DNA of 33,708 bases, from positions 1 to 33,708 of the forward strand of contig REED01000108.1 of assembly GCA_007695225.1 (NCBI GenBank). Reading direction: 5' to 3'. Numbering within the stretch: position 1 is the stretch's first letter; each line of letters begins with the position of its first letter. The DNA comes from Gemmatimonadales bacterium. GTDB lineage: Bacteria; Gemmatimonadota; Gemmatimonadetes; Longimicrobiales; Gaopeijiaceae. The position numbers and the translations under genes are program-made. This document shows positions 7,002-14,338 of this stretch, in pieces. A model generated the notes under the pieces. It saw only the letters and a program-made list of their open reading frames with translations. It was not told where the DNA came from and made no database searches.

Positions 7002-8801
7002 TCACTCCTCTCCGCCAATGCGGGTCAGCCCGAGCTGCCGGGTCAAAAGCCATTCATCGGGATCCACCCGGAGTTCCAGGGGAGCCCGGGGGAGGGTGAT
7101 GGTCCCGATCCACTCCCGACCCTCCATCCAGACGGAGGCCCGGTGGACCCCTCCATCCAGGACGAACTCAAACTCCACCGGCATCCGGAAGGCGGGCCAG
7201 TCCGGTCGCTGCTCCTGACGAAGGATGACGCGGGCCTGGCGCGAGGAGGGGTTCCAACTCCACTCGGTTCGAAGCTCCGGGTAGCCGGGGCTGTAGAGCC
7301 ACTGCTGGAAGAACCATCCCAGCGAGTCCCTGTGGAACTCCTCCATGACCTGACGGAAATCGGAGGTCTCCACATTCCCGCCGGAGTGTCGGCGGTAGTA
7401 TTCCCGGATGGCCCGGAAGAAGGTTCGCTCCCCCATCACCCCCCGAAGCATGTGGAGAACCAGCGCGCCCTTCTGGTAGGAGTTGGCGTTGAGGAGGTCC
7501 AGGAGGTTCTCCGCCGCCTCGTCCACCACCGGGCGGTGGGTGACGTCGGAGGCCAGGTAGCGCTCCCGGACTCCGGACAGACGCTCCCGGAAGGCCAGGT
7601 CCCCCTCGGTGTGCTCCCAGAAGAGGGGTCCGAAGTACGACGCGAAGCCCTCGGAGAGCCAGAGGTGGGGCCAGTCCGCCGGGGTCAGGGAGTTGCCGAA
7701 CCACTGGTGGGCGATCTCGTGGGCTACCGTGCCCTCGATGTCCCGTCCCTGGGCGATGGCCTGCTCCGAGTAGAAGATGGCCGAAGCGTTCTCCATTCCG
7801 CCGAAGCGGGTGGACGACTGGATGTTGGCCAGCTTCTCGTAGGGGTAGGGACCGATGAGGTCCACGTAGAGGTCCACCATCTCGCCGGAACGCCGGAACA
7901 CGTGACGGGCGTGGGCGGTGTCCGGGGCGAAGGCCCAGGCGGTGATCTCGATGCACCCGTCGTCCCGGGGAGAGGCGGGGGCCTGACCACAGGCGGCCAG
8001 CCCCTGCTCCATCACTTCCAGCTCCGCCACTCCCACCACCATGAGGTAGGTGGGAATGGGGACGACATTCACCCACCGCCAGCTCCACAGGCCCTCCACC
8101 CCCCCGGTCCGTTCCGGCTCCGCGGGCACGGCCGGGCCCTCCTGTACGCCGTTGGCCACCACCCGGCGCCCTTCCGGAGCATGGACGGTGAAGGCCACGG
8201 TGGCCTTGTCGGAGGGGTGGTCCACCGAGGGGAACCAGAACCGGGCCCGATTCGGCCAGTTGTCGCCGAAGGCGGTGGGATCGCCGTGGACGTTCTCCCG
8301 GAGGATGAGGCCGTCTTCGGGGACGCCCCGGGCCATGATCTCCACCTGGATCGTGTCGTAGATTCCCGGCCGTCCCGGGTGGTCCATGCGGATCACCCCG
8401 TTCTCATGGGTGAAGGGGACGGGCACCCCCAGGGCGGTCACCGCCTCCACCGAGAGGCCGGTGAAGTCCAGGGTCAGGGGATGGGCCCCCCGTTGTCCGG
8501 GGCGCACATATCGAATGACCGTGCGGCTGGAGACGCGATCGTTCTCCGGCGGAATGACCAGTTCCACGTCGTAATGGATGACGTCCAGGTCTCCGGCGTA
8601 CCGCCCCGGCGCCGGGGGGAGGCCCATCTCGATGGGTTCGGGGTCGGTCCACTCCGCTCCCTCGACGATGGGGGGCGGGGAGAGGGTATCCCACGGGGGG
8701 GCCACCGGTTCGGGCGGCGGGGCTTCACGAAGCAGGCCGCATCCACCCATCAGCGTTCCCACGACCACCGCCGCCAGGGGGAGGCTCAGGGCCCGGAGCA
8801 T
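7002..8801 (-). CDS. M1 family zinc metallopeptidase, predicted lipoprotein
   Basis: About 599 residues. HEIAHQWFGN near residue 360 followed 18 residues later by the Glu of WLSEGF is the HExxH-x18-E zinc site of M1 aminopeptidases. FGGMENASA near 335 is the substrate-binding GMEN motif, and the Tyr in NSYQKGALVLHM matches the catalytic Tyr region. The start at ATG 8801 gives a lipoprotein signal with lipobox LMGGC, implying an anchor in the periplasm or outer envelope. No good ribosome site precedes it. An in-frame ATG at 8891 would add 30 Pro/Arg-rich residues and spoil the signal peptide. First gene of an operon with the GCS2-CBS and aspartoacylase genes. Probable role is removal of N-terminal residues from imported or extracellular peptides. 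Confidence 0.88.
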   Translation of the reverse strand: MLRALSLPLAAVVVGTLMGGCGLLREAPPPEPVAPPWDTLSPPPIVEGAEWTDPEPIEMGLPPAPGRYAGDLDVIHYDVELVIPPENDRVSSRTVIRYVRPGQRGAHPLTLDFTGLSVEAVTALGVPVPFTHENGVIRMDHPGRPGIYDTIQVEIMARGVPEDGLILRENVHGDPTAFGDNWPNRARFWFPSVDHPSDKATVAFTVHAPEGRRVVANGVQEGPAVPAEPERTGGVEGLWSWRWVNVVPIPTYLMVVGVAELEVMEQGLAACGQAPASPRDDGCIEITAWAFAPDTAHARHVFRRSGEMVDLYVDLIGPYPYEKLANIQSSTRFGGMENASAIFYSEQAIAQGRDIEGTVAHEIAHQWFGNSLTPADWPHLWLSEGFASYFGPLFWEHTEGDLAFRERLSGVRERYLASDVTHRPVVDEAAENLLDLLNANSYQKGALVLHMLRGVMGERTFFRAIREYYRRHSGGNVETSDFRQVMEEFHRDSLGWFFQQWLYSPGYPELRTEWSWNPSSRQARVILRQEQRPDWPAFRMPVEFEFVLDGGVHRASVWMEGREWIGTITLPRAPLELRVDPDEWLLTRQLGLTRIGGEE

Positions 8802-8919
8802 GGGGTGGGCGACGAGGGTTGGGCCGGTCCTGGCGGGGGGGGAGTTCCGGGGCCTGGGGCCTCGGGAGGGATGGGGGACGGGTCGAGGCATGGAGGATCA
8901 CGAACCGGGCCGGAGTCAT

Positions 8920-8961
8920 GGACCTTCGAAGGTCCGGGTGGGAGCGGAAGATAGAATACCA
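8920..8961 (-). promoter_or_regulatory. Candidate extended -10 promoter and palindromic operator
   Basis: On the minus strand TGGTATTCT (8961-8953) matches an extended -10 element. A perfect 16-bp palindrome GGACCTTCGAAGGTCC (8920-8935) lies about 11-26 bases downstream of the predicted start point, where a repressor would block transcription. It precedes the M1 peptidase operon. The 217-base gap 8802-9018 holds nothing else that I recognise. Confidence 0.35.
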
Positions 8962-9018
8962 CCGGGGGCCGCGCGAGGAGCCCTCGCCGCACCATCGTCG
9001 TCGCCCTGGCTCCGGGAT

Positions 9019-9984
9019 TCATCCCCGGGGAGGGGCCATGCCCAGGACGAATGTGGCCGTGTCGTGGAGTGGAGTGGGAACGCCCACCTCCCGCCCCTTC
9101 CGGGCCACCGCTCCGCTCAGGATGTCCAGTTCATTGGGTCCCCCGGCTTCCACGTCCCGGAGGAAGCTGGGCTTGAGCGTCGGAGGAAGGCTTTCCAGAA
9201 GGGCCAGGGCGTCCGCTTCGGCGTCCGAAGGAAGGGAAATGCCGCAGGCCCGCCCCACGGCGGCGATCTCCCGCACCGCCTGCCCCAGGAGATCCAGCCC
9301 GAGAGTCGCCTCTCGCACCGTCCCGATGTCGGTACGGGTGAGCCCACAGACGGCGCTGAAGGCGGTGAGGAATATGAACTTCCTCCAGAGCTCCACCTGG
9401 ATGTCGGGGGAGGTTTCCGCGTCCACGCCCACACCCCGGAGGGCCTGGCAGATCGCTTGGGCCCGCTCCGAGGAGGTGCCCAACCGGATTCGCTGGAATT
9501 CGCTCCGCCGCTCCACCACCCCGGGAGCGGTCCGGGTGGCGCTGATGTACGTGAGCCCCGGGAGGAGACGATCTCCCGGGACCCCGGCCGCTTGAAGCTC
9601 CTGGACGGCGTCCACGCCATTCAGGAAGGGGATGACGATGGCCCCGGGTGCGATGGCCCCGGGTTCGGCGACCCCGGCTTCGGTGTCCTCGGATGCGGCG
9701 GATCGGGAGCGGGCCAGTTCCGCGGCCACGGGGGCGACCTCCTGCAGGGAGTATGCCTTCACCGCCACGAAGACCACGTCCACCACACCGAGTTCTCCTG
9801 GGTCGTCGGTGGCGAAGGGGTGGGTGATGAAGGTCTCCTCGGGCGTGCGGACCTCGAGGCCCCGGTTCCGGATGGCCTTAAGGTGGGGGCCTCGGGCCAG
9901 GAGGCGTACCTCGTGACCCCCACGGGCCAGGAGCCCGCCGAAGTACCCGCCCACCCCTCCGGCGCCCAGGATGGCGACCCTCAT
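9019..9984 (-). CDS. 2-dehydropantoate 2-reductase family protein (PanE/ApbA-like)
   Basis: Protein of 321 residues. GAGGVGGYFG (7-16) is the Rossmann NADP-binding glycine motif. VAVKAYS near residue 75 and FLNGVD carry the conserved Lys and Asn regions, and KPSFLRDVEAGGPNELD (about 268-284) is the hallmark helix of ketopantoate reductases. The reaction would be NADPH reduction of 2-dehydropantoate to pantoate for coenzyme A, although many genomes carry paralogues acting on other 2-oxoacids and no other pan gene is nearby. Residues about 91-115 form a low-complexity insert encoded partly by a tandem repeat, placed between strands of the Rossmann domain. The start ATG at 9984 overlaps the stop of the RidA-like gene as ATGA, so the pair is translationally coupled. 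Confidence 0.8.
   Translation of the reverse strand: MRVAILGAGGVGGYFGGLLARGGHEVRLLARGPHLKAIRNRGLEVRTPEETFITHPFATDDPGELGVVDVVFVAVKAYSLQEVAPVAAELARSRSAASEDTEAGVAEPGAIAPGAIVIPFLNGVDAVQELQAAGVPGDRLLPGLTYISATRTAPGVVERRSEFQRIRLGTSSERAQAICQALRGVGVDAETSPDIQVELWRKFIFLTAFSAVCGLTRTDIGTVREATLGLDLLGQAVREIAAVGRACGISLPSDAEADALALLESLPPTLKPSFLRDVEAGGPNELDILSGAVARKGREVGVPTPLHDTATFVLGMAPPRG
9636..9664. repeat. Two-copy 15-bp tandem repeat inside the PanE-like gene
   Basis: CGATGGCCCCGGGT occurs at 9636-9649 and 9651-9664. It encodes the duplicated GAIAPGAI part of the low-complexity insert. A length that is a multiple of three keeps the frame intact, consistent with replication slippage. Confidence 0.7.
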
Positions 9985-10430
9985 CCCCGCCGCCCTTCCC
10001 CCGGGGCGTCAGAGGGGGTCGTCGGTGAACTCCCGGCAGGCGCCACGGCAATGGCGTCGGTCTCGATGAGTTGCCGCACGTCGGAGAGGCGGGAGATCTC
10101 CACCAGGGTGGACGCAGGCCAGGGCTCCGAGAGGAACTCCCGCCACACCTCCTCCACCACCGGCCAGTCCCGGATGTCCCGGATGTAGGTCCGAATCTGG
10201 ACCAGGTCGTCCAGGGTGGCTCCCGCGGCGAGGAGGACCGCCTGGATGTTTTGGAACACCTGGCGGGCCTGGGCCTCGATGTCCCCCACACCCACGATGG
10301 CGCCTGCCGCGTCCCGGGCGGTGAGGCCGGAGACGAAGAGGAGACGACCGTCGGCGGGAGCTTCCACCACATGGGCGAAACCGGCGATGGGGACACCGTA
10401 TTCGGGGCTGTTCAGGGCCTTCCTGGGCAT
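9981..10430 (-). CDS. RidA/YjgF/YER057c family protein lacking the canonical Arg
   Basis: Protein of 149 residues with the RidA fold signatures LFVSGLTARD, QARQVFQNIQAVLLAAGATLDDLVQIRTYI and TLVEISRL. True RidA hydrolyses reactive enamine/imine intermediates from PLP enzymes, using an Arg (R105 in E. coli) in PARSCVEVARL. The matching segment here is PASTLVEISRL, so Ser stands where that Arg should be. This is typical of Rid subfamilies without proven imine deaminase activity. The last 20 residues are Ser/Pro/Gly-rich. ATG 10430 has a GGAGA site about 6 bases upstream. It is the first gene of a two-gene unit with the PanE-like gene. Confidence 0.82.
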   Translation of the reverse strand: MPRKALNSPEYGVPIAGFAHVVEAPADGRLLFVSGLTARDAAGAIVGVGDIEAQARQVFQNIQAVLLAAGATLDDLVQIRTYIRDIRDWPVVEEVWREFLSEPWPASTLVEISRLSDVRQLIETDAIAVAPAGSSPTTPSDAPGEGRRG

Positions 10431-10463
10431 GTGTTCTCCGAAAAGTCGATGGAATGCGACGGT

Positions 10464-10541
10464 GGTCGAGATTCGACCTCGCCAGGGGTGCGGTCAAGTC
10501 GAGGTTCCGGGTTGCCCGCTCATCCTCGTCTCGACTACTCT
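10464..10541. promoter_or_regulatory. Divergent control region with dyad and candidate promoter
   Basis: The 150-base gap between ridA-like (-) and amidohydrolase (+) genes contains a 15-bp dyad GGTCGA-GAT-TCGACC (10464-10478). Downstream on the plus strand TTGCCC (10512-10517) and TACTCT (10536-10541) are 18 bases apart. The same TTGCCC-18-TAnnnT layout precedes thrA, which gives it some support, but the -10 is weak. Confidence 0.3.
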
Positions 10542-10580
10542 CGCTTCAGGAACGTCCTCCACTCCTTTCCCCACGACGCC

Positions 10581-11966
10581 ATGCCAAACTCCGCCGCTCT
10601 CCGTCGTTCGCTCCTGGCTTCGCTCCTGGCGCCCCTCGCGGTTCTTCTGCTGGGGGGCTTCTCGTTCGTGCCGCCCACTCCGCGGGTAGCTCTCCAGGAA
10701 GCCACGGTCCAACAGGAGTCCTTTGCCCAACAGGAGTCCAAGGCCCAACCGGAGACCACGGCCCAACGGGAGACCACCGCCCAACAGGAGACCACCGCCC
10801 AGGAGGTGGTGGTGATCCAGAACGGGAATCTGGTGAACGTGGTGGATGGGACGGTGGCGGAAGGGGTGAGCGTGGTGGTGGAGGGTCGGATCATCCGGAG
10901 CATCGAGGCGGCGGGGTTCGAGCCTCCCGCGGGAGCCCGGGTCATCGACGTGGGGGGGCGCTGGATCCTTCCCGGCTTCATCGACACCCACACCCACATC
11001 CGGACGCTGGATGCGGCCCGCCGGGCCCTCCACTCCGGGGTGACCACCGTCCGGAGTTCCAGCGTGGACGCCTTCCAGGACGTAGGCCTCCGGGAGTTGG
11101 TGCGGGCCGGTGTCCTTCCGGGGCCCGACATGGTGGCGGCGGGGATCTTCGTCACCCCGGAGCTGGGCCAGGCCCTCCTGGCGGACCCACGCCTGATCCC
11201 CCTGGCTGGAGGGGTGAACACCCACGAAGAGCTTCGCCTCCTGGTGCGGGTGAACGCGGAGCGGGGGGTGGACGTCATCAAGACCCGGGGGACGGAGCGG
11301 GCCGGACTCCCGGAGACGGACCCCCGCCAGCAGGTCTACGACGAGGCCCAGCTCCGGGTGGTAGTGGAGGAGGCCGCACGTCACGGCCTGGAGGTCCAGG
11401 CCCATGCCCATGGGGACGAGGGGGCCCGGGCGGCTGTCCTGGCCGGGGTCCGGAGCATTGAGCACGGCACCTACCTCTCCCGGGAGACCCTCGAGCTCAT
11501 GCGGGAGCGGGGGACCTACCTGGTTCCCACCTACAGCACCGTGGTGGACCTGACCCAGCCGGGAGGCGATTACGACGATCCCGTTCTCCGGGTCCGGGGG
11601 AGCCACATGCTCCCTCGCCTCGCCGAGACGGTGCGCATGGCCCACGAGATGGGAGTCCCCATCGCCACCGGTGCCGATACGAGCTACGGTCCGGAGAGCC
11701 TTCTTCGGGTCTCCCACGAGGTGCGGCGCTTCGTGGAGCTGGGGATGACCCCCATGGAGGCCCTCCGTTCGGCCACCATCGTGGGGGCGGAACTCCTGGG
11801 ACGGGCCGACACCACCGGGTCCGTGGAGCCGGGGAAGGAAGCGGACCTCATCGTGGTGGAGCGGAGTCCGTTGGAGGACATCGGGTCGGTGGAGGACGTC
11901 CTGGTGGTGGTGAGCAATGGCCAGGTCGCGGTGAACCGGCTTCCCTTCGGCCTGGGATCCCACTGA
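10581..11966 (+). CDS. Secreted metal-dependent amidohydrolase family protein
   Basis: About 461 residues. The start at ATG 10581 gives a signal peptide (Arg-Arg, then a Leu/Ala-rich core) followed by a Gln/Glu/Thr repeat linker (about residues 44-75), which suits an exported protein. GFIDTHTHI is the HxH metal site, VDVIKTRG provides the Lys usually carboxylated, VQAHAHGDEG and SIEHGTYL the two further His ligands, and ATGADTSYG the Asp. This is the imidazolonepropionase/prolidase-like branch of the amidohydrolase superfamily, which contains many exported peptidases and lactonases. The substrate is not predictable. No Shine-Dalgarno site is visible before the ATG. It is followed by a strong hairpin and faces a convergent gene. 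Confidence 0.82.
   Translation: MPNSAALRRSLLASLLAPLAVLLLGGFSFVPPTPRVALQEATVQQESFAQQESKAQPETTAQRETTAQQETTAQEVVVIQNGNLVNVVDGTVAEGVSVVVEGRIIRSIEAAGFEPPAGARVIDVGGRWILPGFIDTHTHIRTLDAARRALHSGVTTVRSSSVDAFQDVGLRELVRAGVLPGPDMVAAGIFVTPELGQALLADPRLIPLAGGVNTHEELRLLVRVNAERGVDVIKTRGTERAGLPETDPRQQVYDEAQLRVVVEEAARHGLEVQAHAHGDEGARAAVLAGVRSIEHGTYLSRETLELMRERGTYLVPTYSTVVDLTQPGGDYDDPVLRVRGSHMLPRLAETVRMAHEMGVPIATGADTSYGPESLLRVSHEVRRFVELGMTPMEALRSATIVGAELLGRADTTGSVEPGKEADLIVVERSPLEDIGSVEDVLVVVSNGQVAVNRLPFGLGSH
10710..10799 (+). repeat. Five 18-bp coding repeats in the amidohydrolase
   Basis: Five in-frame units of 18 bases (10710-10727, 10728-10745, 10746-10763, 10764-10781, 10782-10799) encode QQESFA, QQESKA, QPETTA, QRETTA and QQETTA, and a partial sixth follows. 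They form a hydrophilic spacer between signal peptide and catalytic domain. The last three units are nearly identical in DNA, suggesting recent slippage expansion. Confidence 0.9.
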
Positions 11967-11974
11967 GCGACAAA

Positions 11975-12006
11975 GGCCCCCGTCCCGGTGATCGGGGACG
12001 GGGGCC
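11975..12006. terminator. Strong hairpin between convergent genes, likely bidirectional terminator
   Basis: GGCCCCCGTCCC (11975-11986) pairs perfectly with GGGACGGGGGCC (11995-12006) around an 8-base loop. It starts 9 bases after the amidohydrolase stop and lies 40 bases beyond the end of the convergent EF-hand gene. There is no T-tract on the plus side. On the minus strand a short TTT run follows. Confidence 0.6.
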
Positions 12007-12045
12007 GCGGGTGGGGCGGTGGGGAGCAGCCCCCAGCAGCAACCC

Positions 12046-12720
12046 TTAGCGCTGCCCTTCCCGGAGCCCCTCGCCCCGAAGGAGGAGCTCCATGTGCTGT
12101 TCCGCCTGTGCCAGTCCGCCTTCGCCCTCCTGCCAGCTCACCTGGCCGTTCCCGTCCAGGTCCTCCCCCTCGAGGAGCTGAGTCGCCACGAGATCGAGCT
12201 CCTGCACCAGGGGCGCCGCCTCGGCGGCGGTGCCGGCGGCCTGGATCCGCCCCACCAGGGAAGCGATCCGCTCCACCCGCTCCAGCGTGTTCCTGGTGGA
12301 GGTCACCACGTGGTTGCCGTGGGTGCGGATATTGCCCGTGGTCTCCTGGTGGTCCATGGCCATTCCCAGGTGGGCGATGACCCCTTCCGCCGCTCGTTTC
12401 ACGCCGTACCCGTGTCCCGGTCCCTCGGCCATCCGCTCCGTGTCCACCGCGTGAAGGACGTGGTCGGCGTGGCGCGTCATGCTCTCAAGGTTTTCCAGGT
12501 CCCGGGCGGCGAACGCGGCGTGTTGGGCCGCTACCCGGGCTTCGGCGACTGCCGTGGGAAGGAATCCCATCCCCTCCGGGGTGTCCCGCCACCCATCGGC
12601 CACATGGCCCAGGTGGGGGTGGGTGGGGTTGGTCTCCTGGGCATCCAGGGGGGAGGCAAGGAGGGCCAGGAAGGGGCCCACCATGAAGAGTCCCGTTGCG
12701 ACCATCATCGTCGTACGCAT
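12046..12720 (-). CDS. Secreted His-rich protein with one EF-hand loop, function unknown
   Basis: 224 residues, no family recognised. The N-terminal 27 residues form a signal peptide ending in LDAQ, so the mature protein is probably periplasmic. The middle is helical and His-rich (HPHLGH near 34-39, RHADHVLH at 83-90, HGNHV at 134-138), which could ligate metal or haem, although no CxxCH motif is present. Residues 187-198 (DLDGNGQVSWQE) are a textbook 12-residue EF-hand calcium loop with Asp, Asp, Asn, Gly and terminal Glu all in place. The upstream ribosome-binding site is an almost full anti-SD complement. It stands alone between the amidohydrolase and the mod operon. Confidence 0.75.
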   Translation of the reverse strand: MRTTMMVATGLFMVGPFLALLASPLDAQETNPTHPHLGHVADGWRDTPEGMGFLPTAVAEARVAAQHAAFAARDLENLESMTRHADHVLHAVDTERMAEGPGHGYGVKRAAEGVIAHLGMAMDHQETTGNIRTHGNHVVTSTRNTLERVERIASLVGRIQAAGTAAEAAPLVQELDLVATQLLEGEDLDGNGQVSWQEGEGGLAQAEQHMELLLRGEGLREGQR

Positions 12721-12723
12721 CGC

Positions 12724-12745
12724 ATCACCTCCTTGACACAGTGTC
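12724..12745 (-). promoter_or_regulatory. Very strong Shine-Dalgarno with adjacent dyad
   Basis: On the minus strand AAGGAGGTGAT (12734-12724) complements nearly the whole 16S rRNA tail and sits 3-9 bases before the ATG at 12720. Most neighbours have weak or no such site. It abuts a perfect odd dyad GACAC-A-GTGTC (12735-12745), which could be an operator or an RNA hairpin beside the ribosome site. Confidence 0.55.
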
Positions 12746-12786
12746 CATCGTGAACGGACGGGGAGGATCCCCTTACAGAGTCGGTG

Positions 12787-12812
12787 CGCAGAGTCCGCGC
12801 ACGGACTCTGCG
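12787..12812. terminator. 11-bp inverted repeat, possible end of the mod operon transcript
   Basis: CGCAGAGTCCG (12787-12797) and CGGACTCTGCG (12802-12812) form a perfect stem around a 4-base loop. It lies between the end of the mod ATPase gene and the start of the EF-hand gene, both on the minus strand. No T-tract follows, so it may instead be a protein-binding dyad or an mRNA-stabilising hairpin. The rest of 12746-12944 holds no recognisable gene. Confidence 0.4.
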
Positions 12813-12944
12813 GAGAAGTCGGCGCGAAAGCTCCGCGGGGGGGCCACCCGGAGAGTCGGGGATAGGATGGAAGATTAGGTGCAGAATCGGATCTTGGGCA
12901 AGCACCTCGTTACGGCCCTTTCTGCTGCGCCCCTTGCCACTGGC

Positions 12945-13673
12945 TCAGGTCCTCGGCGCCTCCGGCCAGCCCCAGGGGGAGAACCCAGGGCGGTTGTTCC
13001 CTGAGGCCTTCAGGAGGGTGGCCGTCGGCCCCTCCTCCACCACGCTTCCCTTCCTATATCGGACCACCCAGTGGGCGAGGCGCCGCACCTCCTCCACGTC
13101 ATGGGTCACCAGGAGCATGGGGACGCCGGTGCGCCGGTGGAGCGCCTTCAGTTCATCCAGGAGCCGGAGGCGGATCTCCATGTCCAGGGCGGAGAACGGT
13201 TCGTCCAGGAGGAGAAGTCGGGGCTCGGGCGCCAGGGCCCGGGCCAGCGCCACCCGTTGCTGTTCTCCTCCGGAGAGCCCGCCAGGCCGTCGTCCCTCGA
13301 AGTCCTCGAGTCCCACCAGCGCCAGGAGCTCCCGGACGCGTTCGATCCGCTGGGGCCGGGGCATGCCGTGGAGGCCGAAGGCCACGTTTCCCGCCACATC
13401 CAGGTGGGGAAAGAGGGCGTGGTGCTGGAAGAGGTACCCCAGACGGCGCTCCCGAGCGGGGAGGTCGATCCGTGCGGCTCGGTCCAGGAGGACGGATCCG
13501 TTCACCACGACCCGGCCGTGGGTGGGGAGTGTGAGTCCGGCGATGCAGCGGAGGGTCAGGCTCTTTCCGGCTCCCGACGGTCCGAAGAGAGCCGTGATCC
13601 CCTCCGGCGCCTGGAATGCGGCGTCCAGATGGAAGTCACCCACCCTCGTCCGGACCCTCACCTCGAGGCTCAC
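12945..13673 (-). CDS. modC: Molybdate-type ABC transporter ATP-binding protein
   Basis: Cytoplasmic ATPase of 242 residues. Walker A GPSGAGKS (31-38), Q-loop FQ (82-83), signature LSGGEQQR (133-140), Walker B LLLLDEP (153-159) and the H-loop His191 are all intact, so it should power import. Typical ModC is about 350 residues with a C-terminal TOBE/MOP domain that binds molybdate. Here only about 40 residues follow the ATPase core, so that domain is absent. The start GTG at 13673 overlaps the permease stop as GTGA. Gene order regulator-binding protein-permease-ATPase supports the ModC assignment. Tungstate or another oxyanion cannot be excluded. Confidence 0.82.
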   Translation of the reverse strand: MSLEVRVRTRVGDFHLDAAFQAPEGITALFGPSGAGKSLTLRCIAGLTLPTHGRVVVNGSVLLDRAARIDLPARERRLGYLFQHHALFPHLDVAGNVAFGLHGMPRPQRIERVRELLALVGLEDFEGRRPGGLSGGEQQRVALARALAPEPRLLLLDEPFSALDMEIRLRLLDELKALHRRTGVPMLLVTHDVEEVRRLAHWVVRYRKGSVVEEGPTATLLKASGNNRPGFSPWGWPEAPRT

Positions 13674-14338
13674 CAGCGTCCTCCCCGGCCGACGCGGGTG
13701 AGCAGGAGCAGGACGCCCCCGGCCATGAAGGAGAGGAGGAGGGCCAGGAGATGGGCCTCCTCCAGGCGGTCCCCCTGTACCGCGTCATAGATGGCGATAC
13801 TCGCCGTCTGGGTGCGCCCCGGAATGTTTCCCGCCACCATGAGGGTGGCCCCGAACTCCCCGATGGCCCGGGCGAACCCCAGGGCTACGCCCGCCAGGAT
13901 CCCCCGCCAGGCCAGGGGAACGGTGACGGTGGCGAAGATGCTGAATTCTCCTCGCCCAAGGGTGCGGGCGGCCTCCTCGTAGGTTGGGTCCACCTGCTCG
14001 AACCCCCCCTGGGCGGCTCGGACCAGGAAGGGAAGGGCGGCGACGAAGGCCGCCAGCACGGCGGCGGTGGGTGTGAAGACGATACGCCCCAGTCCCGCCA
14101 TTTCCCACATCCGGCCCACCATCCCCTCCCGACCCACCACGAGGAGGAGGTAGTACCCCAGCACCGTGGGGGGGAGGACCATGGGCAGGAGAACCACCAC
14201 GCTCAGGAGGTCCCTTCCCGGGAAGGAGCGGCGAGCCAGGAGCCAGGCCAGGGGAAGCCCGGTGACGAGGGCCAGCAGGGTGGCGATGAAGGCCACCTGC
14301 AGGGAGAGGGGCAGGGGGCTGGACAGGAACGCGCTCAC
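13670..14338 (-). CDS. modB: Molybdate-type ABC transporter permease
   Basis: 222 residues with about five to six membrane helices. The cytoplasmic EAA loop (EEAARTLGRGEFSIFATVTVPLAWRGILAG, near residues 121-150) contacts the ATPase, and FARAIGEFGATLMVAGNIPGRTQT is highly characteristic of ModB/WtpB-type permeases. The length is normal for the family. The GTG start at 14338 overlaps the upstream modA stop as GTGA, and the 3' end overlaps modC likewise, so three transporter parts are translated as one coupled unit. A homodimer is expected in the inner membrane. Confidence 0.87.
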   Translation of the reverse strand: MSAFLSSPLPLSLQVAFIATLLALVTGLPLAWLLARRSFPGRDLLSVVVLLPMVLPPTVLGYYLLLVVGREGMVGRMWEMAGLGRIVFTPTAAVLAAFVAALPFLVRAAQGGFEQVDPTYEEAARTLGRGEFSIFATVTVPLAWRGILAGVALGFARAIGEFGATLMVAGNIPGRTQTASIAIYDAVQGDRLEEAHLLALLLSFMAGGVLLLLTRVGRGGRW

